From positions 310,001-374,000 of the forward strand of contig JAKQIT010000074.1 in NCBI GenBank assembly GCA_029556915.1: a stretch of 64,000 nucleotides of DNA. Reading direction: 5' to 3'. The stretch's first letter is position 1. Each line of letters begins with the position of its first letter. A program made the translations under genes and the position numbers. The DNA is from Pseudomonadota bacterium (GTDB taxonomy: Bacteria > Pseudomonadota > Gammaproteobacteria > Burkholderiales > Methylophilaceae). The notes beneath the pieces are model-generated. The model ran no database searches. It saw nothing but the letters and a program-made list of their open reading frames with translations, and was not told the origin of the DNA. Of this stretch, positions 28,756 through 36,874 are shown piece after piece.

Positions 28756-30213
28756 ATGAGCAACCCCAATAAACCATTAGGCACACATTTTGATTTAGCC
28801 ACGCAGGCTTTACTCACCCCTGCCAGCTTAGATGTCGCTAACCTGCAAAATGTATTGGGCAGCATGATGCACCACCACATTGATTATGCCGATTTGTATT
28901 TTCAATACAGCCGTTCAGAAAGCTGGGGGCTAGAAGAAGGCCAAGTGAAATCTGGCAATTTTTCGATAGACCAAGGCGTGGGCGTACGTGCAGTCAGTGG
29001 TGAAAAAACCGCCTTTGCCTATTCTGACGATATTAGCCTCAACGCCTTGCAAGAAGCAGCAAAAGCCACCAAAGCGATTGCCAGCTTGGGCAGTGAGCAA
29101 ACCGCAAAATCAGTGATTACCCGCCAAAATGCACCGCTTTATATGCCAAACGACCCCATCGCATCGCTCTCGGCAGATGCTAAAGTAAAGTTGCTAGAAC
29201 GCTTAGAACAATACGCCCGTAAGCTAGACCCGCGCATTACACAAGTCACCGCCTCTATCGCAGGGGAATACGAAGTGGTGATGGTGGCACGCCATGATGG
29301 CGTGATGGCGGCGGATGTGCGCCCTTTGGTGCGCGTGGGCATTAGCGTGATTGCCGAAAGCAATGGCAGACGCGAACAAGGCTCCGCAGGTGGTGGTGGA
29401 CGTTTTGATTACAGCTATTTTACCGATGAAGTATTGCACAACTACGCGCAAAAAGCCGTGCATCAAGCGATTGTTAACCTTGATGCGCGCCCTGCCCCCG
29501 CTGGCAGCATGACGGTTGTGCTTGGTGCGGGCTGGCCGGGCATTTTGCTGCATGAAGCCATTGGCCACGGGCTAGAGGGCGACTTTAACCGCAAAGGCAG
29601 TTCGGCTTTTTCAAATATGATAGGCCAACAAGTGGCGGCTAAAGGCATCACCATTGTAGATGATGGCACGATTGCAGATAGGCGTGGCTCACTGAGCATG
29701 GACGATGAAGGCAACCCAACCCATAAAACTGTGCTGATTGAAGATGGCATTTTGCGCGGCTATATTCAAGACACGCTCAACGCCCGCTTGATGAACATGC
29801 CAATAACAGGCAACGCGCGGCGTGAAAGCTACGCGCATATCCCCATGCCGCGTATGACCAACACTTACATGCTTAACGGCACCACGCCGCCCGAAGAAAT
29901 TATTAAATCTGTCAAAAAAGGCTTATACGCGGCCAACTTTGGCGGCGGGCAAGTGGATATTACCAGCGGCAAATTTGTGTTTAGCGCAGCCGAAGCCTAC
30001 ATGATTGAAGATGGCAAAATCACCTACCCCGTCAAAGGTGCCACACTGATCGGCAACGGCCCAGAAGTGCTTAAACGCGTGAGCATGATAGGCAACGATA
30101 TGGCGCTAGATTCTGGCGTGGGCACTTGCGGAAAAGAAGGTCAAAGCGTGCCAGTGGGCGTGGGGCAGCCGACATTGAAAATTGATGGTTTAACTGTCGG
30201 CGGAACGGTTTAA
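28756..30213 (+). CDS. tldD: Metalloprotease TldD
   Basis: The 485-residue TldD/PmbA family protein has the zinc motif HEAIGH (266-271) and downstream 'GLEGDFNRKGSSAFSNMIGQQVA'. The C-terminal conserved 'NFGGGQVDITSGKFVFSAAEAYMIEDGKITYPVKGATLIGNGPEVL' is also present. TldD with TldE (PmbA, not in the window) degrades unfolded peptides and matures modified peptides such as microcins. It is preceded by a long hairpin repeat that separates it from nit. Confidence 0.96.
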   Translation: MSNPNKPLGTHFDLATQALLTPASLDVANLQNVLGSMMHHHIDYADLYFQYSRSESWGLEEGQVKSGNFSIDQGVGVRAVSGEKTAFAYSDDISLNALQEAAKATKAIASLGSEQTAKSVITRQNAPLYMPNDPIASLSADAKVKLLERLEQYARKLDPRITQVTASIAGEYEVVMVARHDGVMAADVRPLVRVGISVIAESNGRREQGSAGGGGRFDYSYFTDEVLHNYAQKAVHQAIVNLDARPAPAGSMTVVLGAGWPGILLHEAIGHGLEGDFNRKGSSAFSNMIGQQVAAKGITIVDDGTIADRRGSLSMDDEGNPTHKTVLIEDGILRGYIQDTLNARLMNMPITGNARRESYAHIPMPRMTNTYMLNGTTPPEEIIKSVKKGLYAANFGGGQVDITSGKFVFSAAEAYMIEDGKITYPVKGATLIGNGPEVLKRVSMIGNDMALDSGVGTCGKEGQSVPVGVGQPTLKIDGLTVGGTV

Positions 30214-30248
30214 TTTAGCAAAAATACAGCGTTTTTAGCATTAAATCA

Positions 30249-30310
30249 TTTCACCACCCCGCTAAGCCTCTTGGTAGGCGGCTCACAGAGGTATAATTTT
30301 CTCTCGGATG
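30249..30310. repeat. Palindromic intergenic repeat, copy 6 (diverged)
   Basis: Forward orientation: TTTCACCA, core CCCCGCTAAGCC-loop-GGCTCACAGAGG with a changed loop (TCTTGGTAGGC), then TATAATTTTCTCTCGG. It lies between tldD and the convergent integrase gene, at the edge of the integron. Confidence 0.85.
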
Positions 30311-30421
30311 AGTTTTATTTGATATAACTAAAATTTTATATTGAATAAATGGTGAGTTTTCGCATGAATTTTTGCGCGGTTTTAAACGGATTTTTCCATG
30401 ATTTTTTAATGCCAAAACTGC

Positions 30422-31408
30422 TTAACCCAAAACATCCAGCGGACTGCTCACACCCTTGCCACCTTTGTTCAAAACGTGCGTGTAAATCATGGTGGTGCTC
30501 ACATCGCTATGCCCCATTAACTCTTGCACGGTGCGAATATCGTAGCCGCCTTGCAACAAATGCGTGGCAAAACTGTGGCGCATGGTGTGCGGCGTGGCAA
30601 GCTTGTTAATTTTGGCAAAGTTTGCCGCTTTTTTAACCGCGCGTTGCACGGTTTTTTCATCGGCATGGTGACGGCGTACTAGCTTGCTACGCGGGTCAAC
30701 TGATAACTTGATGGAAGGAAACACATACTGCCAAGCCCAGCTTTTACCACCGTTTGGATATTTTTTATCCAAAGCCATTGGCATAAATACATCCCCATAA
30801 CCCGCTGCTAAATCTTCATTGTGCAAGGCTTGCGTTTTTTGCAGATGCGTTTTTAGCGGCTCGACCAAACTTACCGGCAGCATCGTCACCCTATCTTTAA
30901 AGCCCTTACCCTCGCGCACCAAAATCTCACGGCGGGCAAAATCAATATCTTTTACGCGCAGACGCAGCGCTTCCATTACACGCAGACCACTACCGTAAAG
31001 CAAACTCACAATCAGCCACATAGTGCCATCTAAGCGGCTTAAAATCGCCTGCACTTCCGCTTGTGTCAGCACCACCGGCAACCGCTTGGGGACTTTGGCT
31101 TGGGTCACATTATCTAGCCAAGGCAACTCCACCCCCAGCACTTCTTTATAGAGAAACAACAAAGCGCTTTTAGCTTGATTTTGCGTACTGGCAGAAACAT
31201 TACGTGCCACCGCCAAATGGCTTAAAAACGCTTCAACCTCCGTCGCACCCATATCAAGCGGGTGACGCTTGCCATTTTGCAAAATAAAGCGTTTAATCCA
31301 ATCTACATACGCCTGCTCGGTGCGGATGCTGTAATGCTTAACACGCAACTTAGCCACCACTTGCTCAAGCAGTTTTGGCGGGTGTGTTTGGCTAGCAGTT
31401 TTCGACAT
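30422..31408 (-). CDS. intI: Integron integrase IntI
   Basis: The 328-residue tyrosine recombinase has catalytic Arg143 ([12 protein letters not shown]), His274/Arg277 ([12 protein letters not shown]), His300 ([10 protein letters not shown]) and Tyr309 (MIYTHV). The extra block between the catalytic boxes, '[21 protein letters not shown]' (about 211-232), is the insertion that separates integron integrases from XerC/D. By family knowledge it recombines attI with attC of gene cassettes. The gene is divergent from the cassette array at 31527-34290, as in all integrons. No truncation is seen, so it may be active. No SD is evident. A TATAAT (31446-31451) lies about 40 bp upstream. Confidence 0.93.
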   Translation of the reverse strand: MSKTASQTHPPKLLEQVVAKLRVKHYSIRTEQAYVDWIKRFILQNGKRHPLDMGATEVEAFLSHLAVARNVSASTQNQAKSALLFLYKEVLGVELPWLDNVTQAKVPKRLPVVLTQAEVQAILSRLDGTMWLIVSLLYGSGLRVMEALRLRVKDIDFARREILVREGKGFKDRVTMLPVSLVEPLKTHLQKTQALHNEDLAAGYGDVFMPMALDKKYPNGGKSWAWQYVFPSIKLSVDPRSKLVRRHHADEKTVQRAVKKAANFAKINKLATPHTMRHSFATHLLQGGYDIRTVQELMGHSDVSTTMIYTHVLNKGGKGVSSPLDVLG

Positions 31409-31445
31409 AAATAGGTGTGATAAATAAATACTTGTAATTGATTTA

Positions 31446-31451
31446 ATTATA
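31446..31451 (-). promoter_or_regulatory. Probable -10 box of intI
   Basis: Minus-strand TATAAT sits in a very AT-rich gap upstream of intI. The -35 partner is weak (TTTTCA-like at 17 bp), and no LexA CTG-N10-CAG operator was found. The same gap must hold the cassette promoter on the plus strand; I could not fix one. Confidence 0.45.
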
Positions 31452-31514
31452 CAATAAAGTAATCAGTATGAAAATTTTAACCAGCCCAGATAAAAAATTA
31501 AGTTTTTATTTGGG

Positions 31515-31532
31515 GTCTACTTTACGTTAGAC
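31515..31532 (+). other. attI: attI-like integron recombination site
   Basis: The core GTTAGAC (31526-31532) matches GTTRRRY, with an inverted GTCTA (31516-31520) six bases upstream. The pair of inverted simple sites next to the first cassette is the attI arrangement. The predicted crossover is between G31526 and T31527. The first cassette ORF begins 26 bp later, after a strong AGGAGG. Confidence 0.7.
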
Positions 31533-31557
31533 TGCTCTAAACTCACAGGAGGAACTC

Positions 31558-32082
31558 ATGCTCAACCTTATCGTTCTCGTCATTTTTGCGCTTATCGCTG
31601 GGATACTCATTTACGCCGCGACCAAGCCAGACATTTTTCGTGTCGAACGCTCAATTAATATCAAAGCATCTCCAGAAAAAATATTTCCCCTCATCAACGA
31701 TTTTCATTCGTGGCAGGCATGGACACCTTACAACAAAGACCCTGCGATGAAAAAAACCTACAGTGGCAGCGACAGCGGGAAAGGCGCGCATTATGCGTGG
31801 GAAGGCAACCAAGATGCTGGTGTAGGTGACATCACAATTTCTGAATCCACACCGCCCAACAAACTGGTTTTTGATTTGCACATGGTTAAGCCATTTGAAG
31901 CACGTAATGTTGCAGAAATCAGCCTCAATGCGACTGGCGACTTTACTACCGTTACTTGGAGCCTCGTTGATAAGCATAATTTAATGTTGAAAACCATTTC
32001 TTTGTTTGTAAACTTGGACAACACTATTGGAAAAGATTTTGAGGTTGGTCTTGCCAATTTGAAGGCTATCGTTGAACAGTAG
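31558..32082 (+). CDS. Membrane-anchored SRPBCC protein (cassette ORF)
   Basis: The 174-residue protein has an N-terminal membrane span (about 3-22) and then a polyketide cyclase/START-type domain ('ERSINIKASPEKIFPLINDFHSWQAWTPYNK', 'MKKTYSGSDSGKGAHYAWEGNQ'). Such proteins are common integron cargo; the ligand is unknown. It is the first ORF after attI and has the best SD in the array (AGGAGG). Confidence 0.85.
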   Translation: MLNLIVLVIFALIAGILIYAATKPDIFRVERSINIKASPEKIFPLINDFHSWQAWTPYNKDPAMKKTYSGSDSGKGAHYAWEGNQDAGVGDITISESTPPNKLVFDLHMVKPFEARNVAEISLNATGDFTTVTWSLVDKHNLMLKTISLFVNLDNTIGKDFEVGLANLKAIVEQ

Positions 32083-32114
32083 GCCAATGCCCAGCCCACC
32101 GAATTTTTATTGTC

Positions 32115-32510
32115 ATGATTGAATACCGCCACAATTCCCCCCTTGAAGCTGCTGATGTTGCAGCGGTTTTCGACGCTTCCGGCATTCGCCGCCCCACCAA
32201 TGATTTAGCGCGGATTGAGCGTATGTTTGCTAATGCCAACCTTGTTCTCTCCGCTTGGTATGAAGGCAAACTTGTAGGAGTGTGCCGCGCCCTGACCGAT
32301 TTCAGTTACTGCTGCTACCTTTCCGACTTGGCGGTAGATAAGGCTTATCAAAACCGTGGAATTGGGCAGCAACTTATTGCCAACGTTCGTTCGGCCATTG
32401 GGGAGGAGGTAGCACTTATCCTAGTATCCGCACCAGAGGCGATGGCGTATTACCCCAAGGTAGGATTCGAGAAAATAGAAAATGGCTTCATCATCAAACG
32501 AATTCGGTAA
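32115..32510 (+). CDS. GNAT N-acetyltransferase (cassette ORF)
   Basis: The 131-residue GNAT fold has the acetyl-CoA loop 'QNRGIGQQLIANV' (about 76-88) after a strand 'YLSDLAVDKAY' and ends 'AYYPKVGFEKIENGFIIKRI'. The substrate is unknown. It lies 32 bp after the SRPBCC gene with no attC between them. Codon use is richer in G and C than in the preceding ORF, suggesting a different donor. Confidence 0.87.
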   Translation: MIEYRHNSPLEAADVAAVFDASGIRRPTNDLARIERMFANANLVLSAWYEGKLVGVCRALTDFSYCCYLSDLAVDKAYQNRGIGQQLIANVRSAIGEEVALILVSAPEAMAYYPKVGFEKIENGFIIKRIR

Positions 32511-32575
32511 ATTAAAACCTGACCGAGCGTATCCTCAGAAAGACCCAATCACCTGATTCCATATTAGACCTTTCC

Positions 32576-32971
32576 ATGCTCGTACTCGACCACGTTTCCA
32601 TTTCCGTTCCAAGTATCGACAATGCCCGTCCATTTTACGATGCCGTGATGGCCGCACTTGGCGTTGACAAAGTCTATGATCTCCCTGGTGCGCTTGGCTA
32701 CGGTGTGCGATGTAACGGCATTGAAGACTTCCATTCTTGCTTGGCTGTTTATGAATCGGCCGAGGCCAATTTCGACGAAAAGCGCCACTGGTGTTTCAAA
32801 GCAACTACCAGAGCACAAGTCGCAGCCTTCTATTCTGCCGGTCTGGCTCATGGCGGCAGGGATAATGGTGCGCCCGGCCTTCGTCCGCATTATCATGCTG
32901 ATTATTTTGGTGCCTTTCTGTATGACCCGTTTGGCAACCGAATAGAAGCTGTTTGTCATCGTGCGGAATGA
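32576..32971 (+). CDS. VOC-fold (glyoxalase/bleomycin-resistance-like) protein (cassette ORF)
   Basis: The 131-residue protein has one VOC module pair: 'LDHVSISVPSIDNARPFYDAVMAALG' at the start, 'RHWCFKATTRAQVAAFYSAGL' in the middle and 'FGAFLYDPFGNRIEAVCH' at the end. Metal ligands would be His5 of 'DHVSI' and the final Glu. The enzyme activity is unknown. It is the third ORF of the first cassette block, just before the clear attC. The 65-bp gap before it holds a mutated core-like ATTAGAC (32563-32569). Confidence 0.87.
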   Translation: MLVLDHVSISVPSIDNARPFYDAVMAALGVDKVYDLPGALGYGVRCNGIEDFHSCLAVYESAEANFDEKRHWCFKATTRAQVAAFYSAGLAHGGRDNGAPGLRPHYHADYFGAFLYDPFGNRIEAVCHRAE

Positions 32972-32974
32972 TAG

Positions 32975-33041
32975 GTCTAACAAATCATTCCACCGGACCT
33001 GCGCGAAAAGCCGCGCAGTCCGGTGAATTCAAACGTTAGGC
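32975..33041 (+). other. attC: attC site 1 (cassette recombination site)
   Basis: A 67-bp site has the 5' core GTCTAAC (32975-32981) and 3' core GTTAGGC (33035-33041), exactly complementary apart from one position. The internal hairpin CACCGGACCTGCGCG / CGCGCAGTCCGGTG has few mismatches. Unpaired bases on one arm (AATCATTC versus GAATTCAA) are of the kind that set strand choice. It is located immediately after the VOC ORF. Confidence 0.92.
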
Positions 33042-33047
33042 AAACCA

Positions 33048-33398
33048 ATGTCCATCAAGACCGCTCCACCTAAGCCCCTACCAAAATTGGTCATACCCCT
33101 AGGGTTAATAATTGCTGGTTTCGCCATTTATGGTTTCTTCAATGATTTGTGGCATTTATATTCATTTGGTACGGTCGTAAAAGAATATCGCACCGGAGGT
33201 GGCATCGGAGTGACAAAACCAAATTTCACTGAAATTAGCGGTATTGCCGCATGGCTGCAATTATTCGGCGAAGCTGGTTTGGCTGCTACAGGGCTAAGTG
33301 CTGTTGTCTTATGGCTTAGAAAGAGATTTTTATATTTTTTCCCTCTCACAATTGCACTGTTAATTTTTTCAAACTACTTGTCTGGCTATGGCAACTAG
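33048..33398 (+). CDS. Hypothetical membrane protein (cassette ORF)
   Basis: The 116-residue protein has about three hydrophobic segments (15-33, about 67-87 and about 95-110) with basic residues between them, indicating an inner-membrane protein. No family recognised. Its ATG is seven bases after the attC core, and a second attC follows it, so it is a single-gene cassette. No SD is obvious. Confidence 0.75.
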   Translation: MSIKTAPPKPLPKLVIPLGLIIAGFAIYGFFNDLWHLYSFGTVVKEYRTGGGIGVTKPNFTEISGIAAWLQLFGEAGLAATGLSAVVLWLRKRFLYFFPLTIALLIFSNYLSGYGN

Positions 33399-33404
33399 AA
33401 CTTT

Positions 33405-33460
33405 GCATAACCTATCATTCAAGCGGTGCGCCTAAAGATGCCCTCATGCAAACGTTATAG
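33405..33460 (+). other. attC: attC site 2 (degenerate)
   Basis: The 5' core GCATAAC (33405-33411) faces a 3' core-like GTTATAG (33454-33460). The 5' half TATCATTCAAGCGG is a classical attC R''-L'' segment, but the central stem is weak. It probably marks the end of the membrane-protein cassette; ability to recombine is doubtful. Confidence 0.6.
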
Positions 33461-33467
33461 CTCAATC

Positions 33468-34289
33468 GTGCCCAAAGTTTTTTACATCCGTTTTTGCACT
33501 TTGCTTGTGTTATTGTTGGGCAGTTGCGCCACGCACAACGCGCCTGAAATCATCTCTGCTAATTCAGCTAACGTGCACAGTGCTGGTTGCGGAATTAAGC
33601 ACATTGGCACAAACAAATTTAAGGCCACGCAACTTACGATTCAAGACCAAACGCGTAATTATCATTTGCACGTACCTGCTGGCTATAATCCTGAGCGCGC
33701 GTACCCGCTTATTTTTCTCTTTCATGGCTATGGTGGCAACGGTTTAAGCGGTGGATTGGGTATTGAGCACAATGCAAAAGGTAACGCGCTAATTGTTGGC
33801 GCAGATGGACTTAATAACCAATGGAATCAATCGACTAAAGAAAATGATTTGCACTTTTTTGACACTATGCTTGAGACAATTTCTAGTCAATATTGCGTAG
33901 ATAAAAACCGTGTTTTTAGCTATGGTTTTAGCATGGGCGGGTATTTTACAAACTTACTGGCTTGCGAGCGTGGTAATGTGTTGCGTGCAAGTGCATCTAT
34001 TGCGGGCGGGCCGCGTGGCAATGATTGCAAAGGCAAAGTGGCTGCTTGGTTTTTGCACGATACCGATGATAAAGCGATTAATATCTCGCAAGGAATAGCC
34101 GCGCGCGATAAAGCCATTGCAACGAACGGCTGCTCGCAAGAGACTATTGAACTAGAAAATGGCTGTGTACAATACCAAGGTTGCCAAGAAACCCCTATCG
34201 TTTGGTGCCAAACGTCAGGCTTTGGGCACGATATTCGTGGCGATGTTGCCCCAGCAAGAGTTTGGAAGTTTTTTCAACAATTTCGTTAA
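33468..34289 (+). CDS. Lipoprotein esterase, PHB depolymerase/feruloyl esterase-like (cassette ORF)
   Basis: From GTG 33468 the protein is 273 residues. The start gives a lipoprotein signal ('RFCTLLVLLLGSC'), whereas the longer frame from 33426 would run through the attC. An alpha/beta-hydrolase domain follows: oxyanion 'LIFLFHGYGGNG', nucleophile elbow 'YGFSMGGYF' (GxSxG), an acid in 'LHDTDDKAI', and His in 'SGFGHDIRG'. This matches the secreted LpqC-type esterase group; the natural substrate is unknown. There are many Cys residues (likely disulfides). It is the last ORF of the array; no convincing attC follows it. Confidence 0.82.
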   Translation: MPKVFYIRFCTLLVLLLGSCATHNAPEIISANSANVHSAGCGIKHIGTNKFKATQLTIQDQTRNYHLHVPAGYNPERAYPLIFLFHGYGGNGLSGGLGIEHNAKGNALIVGADGLNNQWNQSTKENDLHFFDTMLETISSQYCVDKNRVFSYGFSMGGYFTNLLACERGNVLRASASIAGGPRGNDCKGKVAAWFLHDTDDKAINISQGIAARDKAIATNGCSQETIELENGCVQYQGCQETPIVWCQTSGFGHDIRGDVAPARVWKFFQQFR

Positions 34290-34310
34290 AATTAAGCCTA
34301 ATCGATTTGC

Positions 34311-35888
34311 TTAAATTTTAGTCATATTATTGAGTAGATATTGCGCGCGTGCTTGCACTTCTGCCACGTCCGCTTCACTAAATCGGTCTACATTTTTAGC
34401 CATTAAGGCGGTGCGTGGGTTGCGGCTGAAGGTGTCGTAATGTTTAATTAAAAAATTCCAATAAAGCGTGGTGGTTGGGCATGCGTTTTCGCCCGTTTTG
34501 AGCTCTGGCTTGTATTTGCAATTGCTGCAGTAGTTGCTCATGCGCTTGAAGTAAGCACCACTGGCAACATAAGGCTTGCTGGTAAAGCGCCCACCATTGG
34601 CGTACAAGGCCATGCCAGCCACGTTTGGTAACTCCACCCACTCCACGGCATCTACATACACGGCTAAATACCAAGCTTCCACTTCGCGCGGGTTTAGTTC
34701 TGCCAATATGCCAAACATGCCAGTAACCATTAAGCGCTGAATATGGTGTGCGTAACCATGCTGCATAGTGTCGTTGATGGTTTGCCTCATGCAATTCATG
34801 TGGGTATCGCCCGTCCAATACCAGCTTGGTAATGGGCGCGTATGCTGGTAATGATTGGCCTCGCTCATTTTTGGCATATCTAGCCAATAAACGCCGCGTA
34901 TAAACTCACGCCAGCCTAAAATTTGCCGAATAAAGCCTTCTACACTTGCTAACGGCAATTGGTTCTTTTTATAAGCAGCAACTGCTGCCGCAATGACTTC
35001 ACGCGGGTTAAGCAGTTTTAAATTAAGTGAGCTAGAAAGTAGCGAATGCCATAAATACGGGCTTTGCTTACTATCGGCGGATTGCCACATCGCATCTTGA
35101 TGCTCGCCAAAACCTGCCAGCTTGTTGTTGATAAAATCAGCTAAAAAATCAAGCGCAGCTGTGCGGGATACCGGCCAAATAAAGTGCTTTAATGACCCTG
35201 GATGATGAGGGAAATATTGTTCAACATCCGCGATAACTGCTTGGGTGAGCGCATCAATACTCACTTGCGGCGCCATTGGCACATTTTGCGGACCCGCTTT
35301 ACCAAAGGTTTTGCGATTTTCCGCATCGTAGTTCCACGCACCTCCTTCTGGCACTTCACCTTGCATTAGCACATCATATTTTTGGCGCATTTTGCGATAG
35401 AAGAATTCCATGCGTAATTGCTTATTGGCTTTTGCCCAATGGATAAAATCCGCTTTGCTACACATAAAATGTGTGTCATCGCGCACGACTAATTTGGTGT
35501 TAGTTTCTTTACACAGCACAATTAAATCTTGCTCTAGGCGATATTCACCAGGCTCGCAAATAATGATTTTTTGTGGTTTTAGATTGGCAATTTGGTGCGC
35601 CCAAGCAGCTTTTAGCGTCGCAAAATCATGCTCACCGAGCTTTAAATAGATGCTCCAAGATTTTAAATCATGAGCACCGCATGGATATTGGGCTGCAAGG
35701 GCATCATAAAAATGCCGCATAGCCGACAAAAATAGCACAATGCGTGCTTTGTGACTCCATACCTGCGTAGCTTCATGGCTCACTTCTGCCATCATAATTA
35801 CATCTTGCGCAGGGTCAAAACCTTCTAAGGCTGGGTTATCAAGATTTAACTGATCGCCCAAAATTAAAATGAGGTGTCTTGTCGTCAT
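34311..35888 (-). CDS. FeS-type cryptochrome/photolyase (CryB/PhrB family)
   Basis: The 525-residue protein begins 'HLILILGDQLN' and has the FeS-BCP features. Four Cys, 366 (HMNC), 454 and 457 (NYCSNC) and 470 (ENACP), are placed to bind a 4Fe-4S cluster. FAD-site elements are 'GFIRQILGWREFIRGVYW' and 'HHIQRLMVTGMFGILAELNPREVEAWYLAVYVDAVEWVELPN'. The family repairs (6-4) photoproducts in light. The gene starts with ATGA, overlapping the stop of the DUF2256 gene upstream, so the two are translationally coupled. Confidence 0.95.
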   Translation of the reverse strand: MTTRHLILILGDQLNLDNPALEGFDPAQDVIMMAEVSHEATQVWSHKARIVLFLSAMRHFYDALAAQYPCGAHDLKSWSIYLKLGEHDFATLKAAWAHQIANLKPQKIIICEPGEYRLEQDLIVLCKETNTKLVVRDDTHFMCSKADFIHWAKANKQLRMEFFYRKMRQKYDVLMQGEVPEGGAWNYDAENRKTFGKAGPQNVPMAPQVSIDALTQAVIADVEQYFPHHPGSLKHFIWPVSRTAALDFLADFINNKLAGFGEHQDAMWQSADSKQSPYLWHSLLSSSLNLKLLNPREVIAAAVAAYKKNQLPLASVEGFIRQILGWREFIRGVYWLDMPKMSEANHYQHTRPLPSWYWTGDTHMNCMRQTINDTMQHGYAHHIQRLMVTGMFGILAELNPREVEAWYLAVYVDAVEWVELPNVAGMALYANGGRFTSKPYVASGAYFKRMSNYCSNCKYKPELKTGENACPTTTLYWNFLIKHYDTFSRNPRTALMAKNVDRFSEADVAEVQARAQYLLNNMTKI

Positions 35889-36049
35889 TTAGCCAACTTA
35901 GAGGTTTTGCGACATTTGTCTGAGCAATATTTAATGTCATTCCAATTTTTTGCCCATGACTTTCGCCAAGTCATGCTTAAGCCGCATTGCGCGCACATTT
36001 TGCTTGGCAAGTTACTTTTATTGCCCTTAAATGTTTGATGAATTTTCAC
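35885..36049 (-). CDS. DUF2256 zinc-ribbon-like small protein
   Basis: The 54-residue protein reads from GTG 36049: 'SNLPSKMCAQCGLSMTWRKS' then 'YCSDKCRK'. Two CxxC pairs (Cys19/22 and Cys42/46) with 'WRKSWAKNWNDIKYC' between them match DUF2256. The stop overlaps the photolyase ATG by two bases (ATGA). DUF2256 genes often sit next to photolyase/CryB genes; a shared role is inferred. It begins 15 bp after the MORN-repeat gene's stop. Confidence 0.87.
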   Translation of the reverse strand: MKIHQTFKGNKSNLPSKMCAQCGLSMTWRKSWAKNWNDIKYCSDKCRKTSKLAK

Positions 36050-36064
36050 CTGATACTTGCAGCA

Positions 36065-36511
36065 TTATTGTGCAACGACTTTACCATCTTTGTAGCGTGT
36101 GCTTGATTTTAAGCTGCCATCTTTAGTCCAAGCTTGCTCCACGCCATCTTTTTTGCCCTGTATAAAATTGGCTTCCACCCTCTTTTGGCCGTTATCGTAC
36201 CACTGTATAAATACGCCATGCTCTTGCGCCTCTAATTTAAGCTGACCATTTTCATACCATTGATTCCAAATACCGTCTTCTTTATCATCCACATAGTTTG
36301 TTTGAATCTGCTTGCTGCCACTAGGGTAATAAAAAATTTCTAATCCTTCTTTTTTGCCTTGCTTAATATTAACCTCGTATTTTGGCTTGCCATCTGCAAA
36401 ATAATCTACATGCTTGCCTGTAAAGTTTGCATCAAAAAATGTTTGCGCACCTGCTACGCTACTCACTAACAATAATAAAACAGTGGATAATTTTAAACCT
36501 ATTGAATGCAT
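36065..36511 (-). CDS. Secreted MORN-repeat (YwqK-like) protein
   Basis: The 148-residue protein has a signal peptide to about residue 22 (VSSVAGA). Then 'YFADGKPKYEVNIKQGKKEGLEIFYYPSG', 'NYVDDKEDGIWNQWYENGQLKLEA' and 'GVFIQWYDNGQKRVEANFIQGKKDGVEQAW' are MORN-variant repeats seen in the YwqK family. The molecular role is unknown. It is the first gene of the cluster that continues with DUF2256 and the photolyase. Confidence 0.8.
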   Translation of the reverse strand: MHSIGLKLSTVLLLLVSSVAGAQTFFDANFTGKHVDYFADGKPKYEVNIKQGKKEGLEIFYYPSGSKQIQTNYVDDKEDGIWNQWYENGQLKLEAQEHGVFIQWYDNGQKRVEANFIQGKKDGVEQAWTKDGSLKSSTRYKDGKVVAQ

Positions 36512-36874
36512 GGTATTGTCGCCAAAAATATAATTTCAATAGATGTTGATAACCGTTAAATGTTCCCAATCAGTTTTAAATTTAGGGCAGAAATATTGTG
36601 CAAATCCATTACAATAAATCATTATTTTTGTCGTAAAAAAACCAACAAATCAATTCACCACCTCTGCAAGCCAGTATCCATGCGGGTTACAGAGGCATAA
36701 AATTCTCTCGGGCAAATTTTTAGTAAATTTACACACTTTTGAATAATAAAAATCAGCAGCAAAAATTTAGCGCATCACCTGCAAAAATACGCGTCATAAA
36801 TTTACGCAAATAACCGCGTTTTACCAAGCTCAGCCGTTATAATCTAACCTTCAAAAATCCACGTAAAAGTATTC
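36512..36874. other. Divergent intergenic region between MORN gene and mfd
   Basis: About 360 bp. It contains palindromic repeat copy 7 at 36653-36713. A TATAAT at 36838-36843 lies 30 bp before the mfd ATG and is the likely mfd -10 box, although no good -35 is visible. The rest is AT-rich. Confidence 0.6.
36653..36713. repeat. Palindromic intergenic repeat, copy 7
   Basis: Forward orientation: TTCACCA, core CCTCTGCAAGCC-loop-GGGTTACAGAGG with a two-base mismatch in the stem, then CATAAAATTCTCTCGGGC. Confidence 0.92.

Noticed and set aside
28547-28786. Minus-strand open frame across the long repeat between nit and tldD
   Set aside because: Its peptide (...HNLAVHRVLSRFLRSVRLALHPARS...) recurs in the open frame over copy B at 62269-62535. 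The shared part is the translated repeat, so it is a non-coding repeat and not a protein family.
31409-31525. LexA operator at the intI promoter
   Set aside because: One CTG is present but no CAG at the required spacing, so SOS control cannot be claimed.
34290-34320. attC after the esterase cassette
   Set aside because: A GTTAAAA and a GCCTAAT are present, but they are too close together and no stem links them.
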